From positions 1 through 57,553 of the forward strand of contig NZ_JAFIQV010000041.1 of NCBI RefSeq assembly GCF_017356015.1: a stretch of DNA of 57,553 nucleotides. Direction: 5' to 3'. The notes beneath the pieces are model-generated. The model ran no database searches and had not been told where the DNA came from. It saw nothing but the letters and a program-made list of their open reading frames with translations. Source of the DNA: Azospirillum sp. SYSU D00513 (GTDB taxonomy: Bacteria; Pseudomonadota; Alphaproteobacteria; Azospirillales; Azospirillaceae). Position numbers and translations under genes: made by a program. Positions within the stretch are counted from its first letter, which is position 1; each line of letters begins with the position of its first letter. This document shows, piece after piece, positions 42,932 through 51,515 of this stretch.

Positions 42932-43402
42932 ATGCGGCGATTTCGATCAGAGCGGACGGTGTGGCAACGGGCGGTTCTGACCGTCCTGGCCGCCTATGCC
43001 CTGATCATCCAGGCCTACTGGGCGGGCGTGATGCCCTTGCGCATGGCGTCGGGCGACCACATGCGCCCGGCCCATCACGCCGTGATGGCCCAGGAAGATG
43101 GAGACCATGGCGGCGCCCATGACGGCCACGGCACCGTCGCACAAAGCCTCCTCTGCCATGGCATGGAAGCGCCGCCCCCGGCGGAGCCGCACACGCCGGC
43201 CGGCAAGCACGCCAATCTCTGCTGCACGCTGTTCTGCCGGGGCGGGTTCGTCGGCGGCGATCCCTTCATCCTTCCCGACCTGCCGAGCCTGCGGGTGCCC
43301 GTGGGCACGCGGGATCGGACGGCCCCGCCACGCGTCGAAACCCTCGCCTGGATCCCGTTGAAGACGTCGGGCGGCGCACGCGCGCCGCCGGTTCTGGCCT
43401 GA
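42932..43402 (+). CDS. Cys/His-rich membrane-anchored protein (DUF2946-like)
   Basis: About 156 residues. One N-terminal hydrophobic segment (VLTVLAAYALIIQAYWAGV) is followed by a His- and Met-rich segment (HMRPAHHAVMAQEDGDHGGAHDGHG) and a Cys cluster (CCTLFC). It probably sits in the membrane with a metal-binding periplasmic part. It resembles DUF2946 proteins, which often accompany metal uptake genes. The downstream PepSY gene supports a role in copper or iron handling. A longer start at 42878 is possible. Confidence 0.62.
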   Translation: MRRFRSERTVWQRAVLTVLAAYALIIQAYWAGVMPLRMASGDHMRPAHHAVMAQEDGDHGGAHDGHGTVAQSLLCHGMEAPPPAEPHTPAGKHANLCCTLFCRGGFVGGDPFILPDLPSLRVPVGTRDRTAPPRVETLAWIPLKTSGGARAPPVLA

Positions 43403-43437
43403 TTCCCTCCTCCACATCCCCTTTCATTCGATAGCGC

Positions 43438-43478
43438 CGGCCCCGCAGCGGTTCTCGCAGAACCCTTGCGCGGGGCCG
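43438..43478 (+). other. Nested hairpin in the leader of the PepSY gene
   Basis: An outer 9-bp stem (43438-43446 with 43470-43478) encloses a perfect 6-bp hairpin (43450-43455 with 43459-43464). It ends 18 bases before the PepSY start codon. There is no U-run, so it may influence translation or mRNA processing. Confidence 0.45.
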
Positions 43479-43496
43479 CGCGCGTGGAGTCGGACC

Positions 43497-44897
43497 ATGA
43501 CCGTGTCTTCGCTTTCCCGAGCGCCCGCCCGACCGGCGGCGGGCGCGTCGGACCTGTACCGCGCCGTGTGGCGCTGGCATTTCTACGCGGGGCTGATCGC
43601 CCTACCCTTCCTGATCCTGCTCGCCGTCACCGGGGCGCTGTACCTGTTCCATGGCGAGATCGACGGCTTCATCCACCGCGACGTGAAGTCGGTCGAGGCA
43701 CAGGCCTCCACCCCGCTCCCGCCGAGTCGCATCGTGGAGGCCGCCCTGGCCGCGCGCCCGGGCACCCTGACCAAATACCTGCCGCCCGCCAGCCCCTCGG
43801 CCTCCGCCGAGGTCGGCGTCCGCACGCCGGACGGCAAGCTGTCCGTCTTCGTGAACCCCTATGACGGGCGGGTGCTGGGCGAGATTTCGGACAAGGGGAC
43901 CTTCATCGGGGTGGTCCGCCAGCTTCACAGCCTGTCCTATTTCGGGACGGTGGCGAGCGGCGCGATCGAGATCGTCGGCGGCTGGACCATCCTTCTGGTC
44001 GGAACCGGCGTCTATCTGTGGTGGCCCCGCAACCGGGGCGGCGGCGTGGTGTCGGTGCGCGGCAGCCCCCGGCAGCGCGTCTTCTGGCGCGACCTGCACG
44101 CCGTCACCGGCGCCCTCGTCGGATTCTTCATCCTGTTCCTGGCGGTCACCGGCATGCCCTGGTCGGGCTTCTGGGGAGGCTACGTGAACGAGTGGGCCAA
44201 CGGCAGCAACTTCGGCTATCCGTCCGGCGTGCGGGTGGAGGTCCCCATGTCGGACCAGCGCCTGAGCAGCACCGCCCCAACGAGCTGGTCCCTGGAACAG
44301 GCGCAAATGCCGCAATCCGGCGGCCATCACGGCCCGGAACACGCCATGCCGGGCCATGAGGCCGGCCCCGGGGGCGGCGCCATCGGGCTGGACGAGGCCG
44401 TCGCCATCTTCGACCGGCTCGGGCTGGCGAAGGGCTACACGGTGAACCCGCCCGGCGGGCCGACGGGCGTCTACACCGGGTCCGCCTATCCGGGCGACCT
44501 GGCGCGGCAGCGGGTGGTCCATCTCGACCAGTATTCCGGCAAGCCGCTGATCGACATGAGCTACGCGGATTACGGGCCGCTCGGCAAATCCCTGGAATGG
44601 GGCATCAACGTCCATATGGGGCAGGAGTTCGGGCTGGCGAACCAGCTCTTCCTGCTGGCCGTCTGCGCCGCCATCGTCCTGCTGTCGGTCTCGGCCGCCG
44701 TCATGTGGTGGAAGCGCCGACCGAGCGGCAGCCTCGGCGTGCCGCCGCTGCCCTCGGACCGGCGGGCCTTGCGCGGGGTGGTCGCCATTCTGGCGGTCGG
44801 CGGGATCCTCTTCCCGCTGGTGGGCGCGTCGCTGCTCGTCATGCTCGCCGTGGACCGGCTGTTCCTGTGGAAGCGGCAGCACCTGCAAACGGCCTGA
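43497..44897 (+). CDS. PepSY-associated membrane protein
   Basis: A 466-residue integral membrane protein of the PepSY-TM family (PiuB-like). Helices lie near residues 28-50, 155-180, 205-228, 378-402 and 425-450. Conserved motifs include WRWHFYAGL, LYLFHGEI, LHSLSYFG and RDLHAVTGAL. An extra periplasmic segment rich in His (SGGHHGPEHAMPGHEAGP) may bind metal. PepSY-TM proteins are often tied to iron-siderophore reduction or cytochrome-like electron transfer. The neighbouring Cys/His-rich protein suggests a metal-linked pair. Confidence 0.85.
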   Translation: MTVSSLSRAPARPAAGASDLYRAVWRWHFYAGLIALPFLILLAVTGALYLFHGEIDGFIHRDVKSVEAQASTPLPPSRIVEAALAARPGTLTKYLPPASPSASAEVGVRTPDGKLSVFVNPYDGRVLGEISDKGTFIGVVRQLHSLSYFGTVASGAIEIVGGWTILLVGTGVYLWWPRNRGGGVVSVRGSPRQRVFWRDLHAVTGALVGFFILFLAVTGMPWSGFWGGYVNEWANGSNFGYPSGVRVEVPMSDQRLSSTAPTSWSLEQAQMPQSGGHHGPEHAMPGHEAGPGGGAIGLDEAVAIFDRLGLAKGYTVNPPGGPTGVYTGSAYPGDLARQRVVHLDQYSGKPLIDMSYADYGPLGKSLEWGINVHMGQEFGLANQLFLLAVCAAIVLLSVSAAVMWWKRRPSGSLGVPPLPSDRRALRGVVAILAVGGILFPLVGASLLVMLAVDRLFLWKRQHLQTA

Positions 44898-44904
44898 CGG
44901 CGGA

Positions 44905-44939
44905 CCGGGCCGGCGCCCCGACAGGGGGTGCCGGCCCGG
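44905..44939 (+). terminator. GC-rich hairpin after the PepSY gene
   Basis: A stem of 10 plus 4 bp with one bulge (44905-44919 with 44924-44939) begins seven bases after the stop. It is followed by A5 rather than T, so it is at best a weak or Rho-assisted terminator. Confidence 0.45.
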
Positions 44940-45003
44940 GAAAAAGCTCATTTGCAAATTTGCTGGCTGACAAAACAATACGGCCGCCCATTTTTCTGTT
45001 CGG

Positions 45004-45036
45004 TCGACAGTGGATTGACAGGTTGTTGACAGGTTC
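45004..45036. promoter_or_regulatory. Three 11-bp direct repeats upstream of tctC
   Basis: TCGACAGTGGA (45004), TTGACAGGTTG (45015) and TTGACAGGTTC (45026) repeat with exact 11-bp spacing. A further TCGACAG follows at 45035. OmpR/PhoB-type regulators bind direct repeats with this period. It is the best candidate for the site of the response regulator encoded downstream of tctA. Confidence 0.6.
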
Positions 45037-45171
45037 GACAGCTAACGTCCGCCGCATGCGACGGGCCGCCCGCCGGACGGGCGCCCCACAACGACAGCAA
45101 ACGGCTCATCCGGTACGTGCCAGCGAGCACGCGCCCCAAGGGCCGGACCGAACTCTGTGGAGGAACACGCC

Positions 45172-46149
45172 ATGGCCACCCGCAACACCGGTTTCCTCAA
45201 GGGGCTGCTCGCCGCCGCCACGGTCGCGGCCGGCGCCCTTGCCGCCACCCCCTCGCTGGCCGAGCTGAAGGGGCTGGAGATCATCGCCCCGGCCAGCCCC
45301 GGCGGCGGCTGGGACCAGCACGCCCGCACGCTCCAGCAGGTTCTCCAGAACCAGAAGCTGGCGTCGGGCATCCAGGTCGTGAACATCCCCGGCGCCGGCG
45401 GCACCATCGGCCTCGCCCAGTTCGTGACGGCCAAGAAGCGCTCGCCCTCGCTGCTGGTCGGCGGCCAGATCATGCAGGGCGCCATCCTCACCAACAAGTC
45501 GCCGGTCACGCTGGACCAGGTCACCCCGCTGGCGCGGCTGACGGGCGAATACACCGCCTTGGTCGTGCCCGCTGATTCGCCGTTGAAGTCGCTGAAGGAC
45601 CTGCTCGACAAGTTCAAGGCCGAGCCGGGCTCGGTGTCCTGGGGCGGCGGTTCGGCGGGCGGCAGCGACCAGATCCTGTCCGGCCTGATCGCCAAGGAAC
45701 TCGGTGTCAGCCCGACCAAGATCAACTACGTCGCCACGGCCGGCGGCGGCGAGCTGCTGTCGCAGATCCTGGGCGGCCACATCACCGTGGCGATGGGCGG
45801 CTACAACGAGTTCGCCCCGCAGTTCGAGGCCGGCAAGCTGCGCCCCATCGCGGTCTCGGCACCCGAGCGGCTGCCCGGCACCGAGACGCCGACCCTGAAG
45901 GAGCAGGGCGTCAACCTGGAGTTCGTGAACTGGCGCGGCGTCTTCGCCCAGGGCAACCTGAAGCCGGCGGAGAAGAAGGAGCTGTCCGAGGCGGTCGGCA
46001 AGGCCGTGGCGAGCGACGAGTGGAAGCAGCTCGTCAAGCAGCGTGGCTGGATCGACCTCTACCAGCCGACCGAGCAGTTCACCGCCTTCCTCAAGCAGGA
46101 GCGCCCGCAGATCGAGGGCACCCTGAAGGAACTCGGCCTGGTTCAGTGA
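45172..46149 (+). CDS. tctC: Tripartite tricarboxylate transporter binding protein
   Basis: A 325-residue periplasmic protein with a signal peptide (LLAAATVAAGALAATPSLA). It has the TctC-family motifs: IIAPASPGGGWDQHARTLQ, VNIPGAGGTIGLAQF and SWGGGSAGGSDQ. It binds a carboxylate (citrate, tricarballylate or similar) and delivers it to TctBA. The ATG at 45172 is preferred over the in-frame GTG at 45157 because GTGGAGGAA precedes it. Confidence 0.9.
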   Translation: MATRNTGFLKGLLAAATVAAGALAATPSLAELKGLEIIAPASPGGGWDQHARTLQQVLQNQKLASGIQVVNIPGAGGTIGLAQFVTAKKRSPSLLVGGQIMQGAILTNKSPVTLDQVTPLARLTGEYTALVVPADSPLKSLKDLLDKFKAEPGSVSWGGGSAGGSDQILSGLIAKELGVSPTKINYVATAGGGELLSQILGGHITVAMGGYNEFAPQFEAGKLRPIAVSAPERLPGTETPTLKEQGVNLEFVNWRGVFAQGNLKPAEKKELSEAVGKAVASDEWKQLVKQRGWIDLYQPTEQFTAFLKQERPQIEGTLKELGLVQ

Positions 46150-46242
46150 CCACGGCACCGTGAGTGCCCGGCGCGGGCGTGGCCTCGGCCGCGCCCGTGC
46201 TTTTTCGCCTTCGCACCTTCTTCAACATAGGGACATTCGGGA

Positions 46243-46740
46243 ATGACGACCGGCCGCACTCTGCGCCTCGGCGAATCCGTGCTCGGCGGCGGGCTGGCCG
46301 CGCTGGGCCTCTTCATCGCCTACGAGACGATGAACACGCCGGGCGCCGGACGCGGCGTCGTCGGCCCCGCCCTGTTCCCCTACATGATCGCCGCCGGCCT
46401 CGTGCTGGTCGGGCTGTCGGTGCTGCGCGAGGCCTTCTCCGGCCACATCGCGCACGAGGCAGGCGTGGAACTCGACGCGCCGGCCGTGCTGGTGGCCAGC
46501 GCGGGGCTCGTGGCGCAGTTCCTGCTGATCGACCAGCTCGGCTGGATTCCCTCGGCGACGCTGCTGTTCATGGCGGTCGCGTGGGCCTTCGGCAACCGCA
46601 ACCTGCTGGTCAACGCCCTGTTCGGGCTGGCGCTGTCGGGGGCGACCTTCCTCGTTTTCAATTACGCGCTCGACCTCGACCTGCCCATGGGCTCCCTCAT
46701 CGAGGATCTCGTGGAGCCGGCCGACGAAGCGGCCGAATAA
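46243..46740 (+). CDS. tctB: Tripartite tricarboxylate transporter small subunit
   Basis: A 165-residue protein with four predicted membrane helices and the TctB-like N-terminal pattern (GLFIAYETM, GPALFPYMIAAGLVLVGLSVL). It lies between tctC and tctA, as in known operons. Confidence 0.88.
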   Translation: MTTGRTLRLGESVLGGGLAALGLFIAYETMNTPGAGRGVVGPALFPYMIAAGLVLVGLSVLREAFSGHIAHEAGVELDAPAVLVASAGLVAQFLLIDQLGWIPSATLLFMAVAWAFGNRNLLVNALFGLALSGATFLVFNYALDLDLPMGSLIEDLVEPADEAAE

Positions 46741-46809
46741 GCCAAGCCAAGAAAACCAAAGCCAAGAAACCGAAGAACACGAACGGGCCAGGACGGAAGG
46801 TTCAGAGAC

Positions 46810-48303
46810 ATGGAAACCCTCAGCGCACTCGGCCACGGCTTCACCGTGGCGCTGATGCCCTACAACCTGATGTGGGCGGCGGTCGGCGTCACGGTCGGCA
46901 CGGCGGTCGGCGTCCTGCCCGGCATCGGCCCGGCGCTCACCGTGGCGCTGCTGTTGCCCGTGACCTACAATCTGGAGCCCACCTCCGCCTTCATCATGTT
47001 CGCCGGCATCTATTACGGCGCCATGTACGGCGGCTCCACCACCTCGATCCTGCTGAACGCGCCGGGCGAATCCGGCAGCATCGTCACGGCCATCGACGGC
47101 CACGCCATGGCCCGCCAGGGGCGCGGCGCGCAGGCGCTGGCGACGGCGGCCATCGGCTCCTTCGTGGCGGGGACCATCGGCACGGCGGCGCTGACCTTCG
47201 TGGCGCCGCTGATGGTGCAGGTGGCGCTGCTGTTCGGCCCGGCCGAGTATTTCGCGCTGATGGTGCTGGCGCTGACCACGGTCACCGCCGTGCTCGGCCA
47301 GTCGCTGGCGCGCGGCCTCGCCAGCCTCTTCCTCGGCCTGTCGCTCGGTCTGGTCGGCATCGACATGCAGACGGGACAGGCGCGGCTGACCTTCGGCATT
47401 CCCGAACTGCTGGACGGCATCGACGTGGTGGTGGTCGCGGTCGGCCTCTTCGCGGTCGGCGAAACCCTCTACGTCGCCGCCCGCCACCGCTTCGAGAAGG
47501 AGGAGATCTACGCGCTGAAGGGCTCCATCTGGATGAGCCGGGCCGACTGGGGCCGGTCCTGGAAGCCCTGGCTGCGCGGCACCTTCATCGGCTTCCCCTT
47601 CGGCACGCTGCCGTCCGGCGGCAGTGAGATCCCGACCTTCCTGTCATACCTGGTCGAGAAGCGCCTGGCCAAACATCCGGAGGAGTTCGGCAAGGGCGCC
47701 ATCGAGGCGGTGGCCGGGCCGGAGGCCGCGAACAACGCGGCGGCGGCCGGCGTGCTGGCCCCGCTGCTGTCGCTCGGCCTGCCGACCTCGGCGACCGCCG
47801 CGATCATGCTGGCGGCCTTCCAGCAATACGGCCTGCAGCCCGGCCCGACGCTGTTCGACAGCAACCCGGAGCTGGTCTGGGGCATGATCGCCAGCCTCTA
47901 TGTCGGCAACGTGCTGCTGCTGCTGCTGAACCTGCCGCTGGTGGGTCTGTGGGTGAAGCTGCTGGTGATCCCGCGCCCCTGGCTCTACGCCGGCATCCTG
48001 GTCTTCGCCACGCTCGGCGCCTACACGCTGAACAACAACGTGGTGGATCTCGTCATCCTCTGGGTCATCGGGCTGGTCGGCTTCGGCATGCGGGTGCTGG
48101 ACGTGCCGGTGGCGCCCTGCGTGGTCGGGCTGATCCTGGGGCCGCTGGCCGAGCAGCAGTTCCGCCGCGCGCTGGCGATCAGCCAGGGCGACGCCAGCGT
48201 CTTCCTGACCCACCCGATCTCGGCCGGGCTGCTGATCGTCGCCCTGCTGCTGGTGCTCGGTCCGATGCTGCTGCGCCGCCGCAAGGGTGCCGCGGGGGCC
48301 TGA
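46810..48303 (+). CDS. tctA: Tripartite tricarboxylate transporter large permease
   Basis: A 497-residue permease with about 12 hydrophobic segments. Two inverted copies of the family motif are seen: VGVLPGIGPALTVALLLPVTY near the N-terminus and GAIEAVAGPEAANNAAAAG in the middle. MYGGSTTSILLNAPGE is also diagnostic. It is the transport channel of the tctCBA system. The regulator gene starts 31 bases after its stop. Confidence 0.92.
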   Translation: METLSALGHGFTVALMPYNLMWAAVGVTVGTAVGVLPGIGPALTVALLLPVTYNLEPTSAFIMFAGIYYGAMYGGSTTSILLNAPGESGSIVTAIDGHAMARQGRGAQALATAAIGSFVAGTIGTAALTFVAPLMVQVALLFGPAEYFALMVLALTTVTAVLGQSLARGLASLFLGLSLGLVGIDMQTGQARLTFGIPELLDGIDVVVVAVGLFAVGETLYVAARHRFEKEEIYALKGSIWMSRADWGRSWKPWLRGTFIGFPFGTLPSGGSEIPTFLSYLVEKRLAKHPEEFGKGAIEAVAGPEAANNAAAAGVLAPLLSLGLPTSATAAIMLAAFQQYGLQPGPTLFDSNPELVWGMIASLYVGNVLLLLLNLPLVGLWVKLLVIPRPWLYAGILVFATLGAYTLNNNVVDLVILWVIGLVGFGMRVLDVPVAPCVVGLILGPLAEQQFRRALAISQGDASVFLTHPISAGLLIVALLLVLGPMLLRRRKGAAGA

Positions 48304-48334
48304 CCGGGTCCCGCGGCCGAGGGAGGGCGGCCCC

Positions 48335-49009
48335 ATGCGCATTCTGGTCGTCGAGGACACCGAGGATCTGGCCGACGCCATCGTCCACCGCCTGCGCAAG
48401 CTCGGCTACGCGGTGGACTGGGCGGCGGACGGCAACGAGGCGGAGGAGCTGCTGCGCCAGGAGGCATACCAGCTCGTCCTGCTCGACATCATGCTGCCGG
48501 GCATGGACGGGCAGGCGCTGCTCGCCCGGGTTCGACGGAGGCGCGACGCGACCCCGGTGCTGGTGATGACCGCGCGGTCGGAGGTGGACGTGAAGATCGA
48601 CCTGCTCGACCTCGGCGCCGACGACTTCATCGTGAAGCCCTTCGACCTGCGCGAGCTGGAGGCGCGCTGCCGGGCGCTGCTGCGCCGGTCGCACGGGCTG
48701 TCGGCCTCCAAGGCGCAGTTCGGGAACTTGACCTTCGACGCCGCCGCCAAGAAGGTGGAGGTGGAGGGCCGGCCGGTCGAGGTCGGCGGCCGCGAGTTCC
48801 GGCTGCTGGAGCTGTTTCTCAGCAACCTCAACACGGTGATGTCGAAGGAGGACCTGATGGACCGGCTGTTCAGCCTGGACCAGCCGACCGCGCTCAACGC
48901 CATCGAGCTGTACGTGTCGCGCCTGCGCCGCAAGCTGGACGGCGCCTCGCTGGAGATCCGCACCGTGCGCGGCCTGGGCTATGTGGCGGAAATCCGCACC
49001 CCCGGCTGA
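48335..49009 (+). CDS. tctD: OmpR-family response regulator (TctD-like)
   Basis: A 224-residue regulator with a receiver (VVEDTED, phosphoacceptor Asp in LLDIMLPG, DDFIVKPFD) and a winged-helix output domain (IELYVSRLRRKLDG, TVRGLGYV). It sits directly after tctCBA and overlaps the kinase gene by 29 bases. It probably activates tctCBA from the 11-bp repeat array upstream of tctC. Confidence 0.9.
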   Translation: MRILVVEDTEDLADAIVHRLRKLGYAVDWAADGNEAEELLRQEAYQLVLLDIMLPGMDGQALLARVRRRRDATPVLVMTARSEVDVKIDLLDLGADDFIVKPFDLRELEARCRALLRRSHGLSASKAQFGNLTFDAAAKKVEVEGRPVEVGGREFRLLELFLSNLNTVMSKEDLMDRLFSLDQPTALNAIELYVSRLRRKLDGASLEIRTVRGLGYVAEIRTPG

Positions 49010-51515
49010 GGCCTATTCGCTCGGCCGGCGGCTGTTCGTCCGGCTGCTCGGCGCGCTGCTGGTGCTGGCGGGCGGGCTGTTCCTGTTCGTGAACGCCTAC
49101 GCGCAGCGCGCGGCCGACAGCGCCTTCGACCGGCTTCTCCTCGCCTCCGCCCTGTCGATCGCCGACTCCGTGCGCATCCAGGAGGGGCGCTTCTCGGTCG
49201 ACCTGCCCTATTCCTCGCTCGCCATGCTGGCCCAGGCGCGCCGCGACCGTATCTTCTACCGGATCACCGCGCCGGACGGGGCGGCCATCACCGGCTATCC
49301 CGACCTGCCCTCGGCCGGCGGCGACACCGGGAGCGTGCCGCGCTTCGAGAACGCCAGCTACCGGGGCATGCCGCTGCGCGTCGCGACGCTCGACCGCTTC
49401 GTGGCCCAGCCGGGGCTGGCCGGCTGGGTCAGCATCACGGTCGCCCAGACGGGGGAGGAGCGCACCGCCCTCGCCCACGACGTGCTCGCCAACGCCTTCC
49501 TGCCCATCGCCTTCGCCGTGCTGGCCGCCGCCGGGCTGATCTGGCTCGGCATCCGGCAGGCGCTGGCGCCGCTCGGCGCGCTGGAGCGGATGATCCGCGA
49601 GCGCCAGGTGCAGGACCTCTCCCCCATCGCCATGCCGCCGCCGCAGGAGGTCTCGCAGCTCGTCCACGCCATCAACCAGCTCATGCTGCGGCTGAAGGGC
49701 AACCTGGACACGATGCAGACCTTCCTGGCCGACGCCGCCCACCAGATCCGCACCCCGCTCGCCAGCCTGCGCCTCCAGGCCCAGCTGGCGATGGATGAGG
49801 ACGACCCGGAGGCCCTGCGCCGCATCGCGGGCCGCGTCCACCGCAACGCCGTGGAGGTGAGCCAGCTCACCAGCCAGCTCCTCAATCACGCCATGGTGGT
49901 GCACCGCCGCGAATCCCTGCGGCCGGAACCGCTCGACCTCGGCGCGCTGCTGGAGCAGGTGGTGCAGCGCGCCCGCGCGGTGGCCGAGGACACGCCGATC
50001 CGGCTGGAGATCGACCCGGCGCTGGAGCCGGCCATGGTGCCCGGCGACCCGATCAGCCTGCGCGAGGCCCTGACCAACCTCGTGGACAACGCGATCAAGT
50101 ACGCGGGCGAACATGCGGGCGGGGGGGGCCCCATCGACGTGTCGCTCGGCGCGTCCGCCGCCGGATCCCTGCGCGTCGAGGTGGCCGACCGCGGCCCCGG
50201 CATTCCGGACGATGAGAAGCCGGCCGTGCTGGAACGCTTCGGCCGGGGCCGCTCGGCCGCGTCGGTCGCCGGCAGCGGCCTCGGCCTCGCCATCGTCAAG
50301 GCGGTGGCGGAGGCGCATGGCGCCACGTTGAGCCTGCACGACCGCCCCGGCGGCGGCCTGATCGCCCGCATGGACTTCCCCGTGGCGGCCGCGGCCCGGC
50401 CGGCGGCGGCACCGGCCCACCCCGCCCTGCCGCCCCTGATGGGCGTGGCGCTGCTCCTGGCCGCCCTGCTCGGCCCCTGGCCCGCCGGGGCGGAACCGCT
50501 GCTGAGCTACCCGGCGCCGGGCGCGCCGACGGAACGGCTGCTGATCCATTCCGCCACCGACCGGCTGGTGATCGAGCCGCTGATCCTGGATTTCCAGCGG
50601 ACCCACCCGGACGTCGCGGTCGATTACCTGAATCTCGGCACCGCCGAACTCTACGCCGGCGCGGTGGAGCGCGGCGACCGGGCAGCCGGTCCCGGTGCCG
50701 CCACGGGCGGGCCGGACCTGCTCATCAGCTCGGCCGCCGACCTCCAGGTGAAGCTGGTCAACGACGGCTACACGCGGCCCCACATCTCCGAACTGACGCT
50801 CGCCCTGCCGGAATGGGCGAACTGGCGGGACGAGGCCTTCGGCTTCACCTTCGAGCCGTCGGTGATCGCCTACAACCGCGACCTCCTGCCGGAACAGGAC
50901 GTCCCCCGCACCCGCGAGGACCTGATCCGCCTGCTGGAGGGGAATCCCGACCGCTTCCGCGGGCGCATCGGCAGCTACGACATCGCCGACAGCGGCATCG
51001 GCTATCTCTTCGCCGCGCACGATTCCATCCTGTTCGGCCAGTTCTGGCAGCTCGTGGAGGCGATGGGCCGGGCCGATGTGCGGCTGGCCTGCTGCACGGG
51101 GGAAATCCTGGACGGCATCGAGCGGGGCGAGCTGCTGATCGGCTACAACATGCTGGGATCCTACGCCCAGGCGCGGGCGAACGCGGGTGCGCCCATCGGC
51201 ATCCTGCTGCCCCAGGACTACACCCAGGTGATCTCGCGCGTCGCCGTCATCCCGCGCACCGCGCCGAACCCCGGTCTGGCCGGGCAGTTCATCGATTACC
51301 TGCTGTCCCGGCGCGGGCAGGAGGTCATCGCCGGCCGCTCGGCCCTCTTCGCCATCTCCGCCGAGGTGATGAGCGAATCCTCCGCTATCCAGCTCCGCGC
51401 GACGGCCCCCGGCCCCTTGCAGCCGGTGACGCTCAGCCCGGCCCTGCTGGTCTTCCTGGACCAGCTGAAGCGCCAGCGCTTCCTGCAGCGCTGGCAGGCG
51501 GCCCTTCAGCCCTGA
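48981..51515 (+). CDS. Sensor histidine kinase fused to a C-terminal periplasmic solute-binding domain
   Basis: An 844-residue single frame. Residues 1-480 are a TctE-like kinase: membrane helices near 19-41 and 170-191, HAMP-like linker, phosphoacceptor His254 in DAAHQIRTPLASL, and HATPase motifs NLVDNAIKYAG, DRGPGIPD and GSGLGLAIVK. Residues 487-506 form a third hydrophobic segment ending PAGAEP, like a signal peptide or anchor. Residues 507-844 are an Fe3+/putrescine-type binding protein (SATDRLVIEPLILDFQ, AYNRDLLPEQDVPRTREDL). An in-frame ATG at 50439 could start a separate secreted protein. Confidence 0.88.
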   Translation: MWRKSAPPAEAYSLGRRLFVRLLGALLVLAGGLFLFVNAYAQRAADSAFDRLLLASALSIADSVRIQEGRFSVDLPYSSLAMLAQARRDRIFYRITAPDGAAITGYPDLPSAGGDTGSVPRFENASYRGMPLRVATLDRFVAQPGLAGWVSITVAQTGEERTALAHDVLANAFLPIAFAVLAAAGLIWLGIRQALAPLGALERMIRERQVQDLSPIAMPPPQEVSQLVHAINQLMLRLKGNLDTMQTFLADAAHQIRTPLASLRLQAQLAMDEDDPEALRRIAGRVHRNAVEVSQLTSQLLNHAMVVHRRESLRPEPLDLGALLEQVVQRARAVAEDTPIRLEIDPALEPAMVPGDPISLREALTNLVDNAIKYAGEHAGGGGPIDVSLGASAAGSLRVEVADRGPGIPDDEKPAVLERFGRGRSAASVAGSGLGLAIVKAVAEAHGATLSLHDRPGGGLIARMDFPVAAAARPAAAPAHPALPPLMGVALLLAALLGPWPAGAEPLLSYPAPGAPTERLLIHSATDRLVIEPLILDFQRTHPDVAVDYLNLGTAELYAGAVERGDRAAGPGAATGGPDLLISSAADLQVKLVNDGYTRPHISELTLALPEWANWRDEAFGFTFEPSVIAYNRDLLPEQDVPRTREDLIRLLEGNPDRFRGRIGSYDIADSGIGYLFAAHDSILFGQFWQLVEAMGRADVRLACCTGEILDGIERGELLIGYNMLGSYAQARANAGAPIGILLPQDYTQVISRVAVIPRTAPNPGLAGQFIDYLLSRRGQEVIAGRSALFAISAEVMSESSAIQLRATAPGPLQPVTLSPALLVFLDQLKRQRFLQRWQAALQP

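Noticed and set aside
44905..44939. Strong intrinsic terminator after the PepSY gene
   Set aside because: The hairpin is good, but it is followed by A residues, not T, on the plus strand; listed only as weak.
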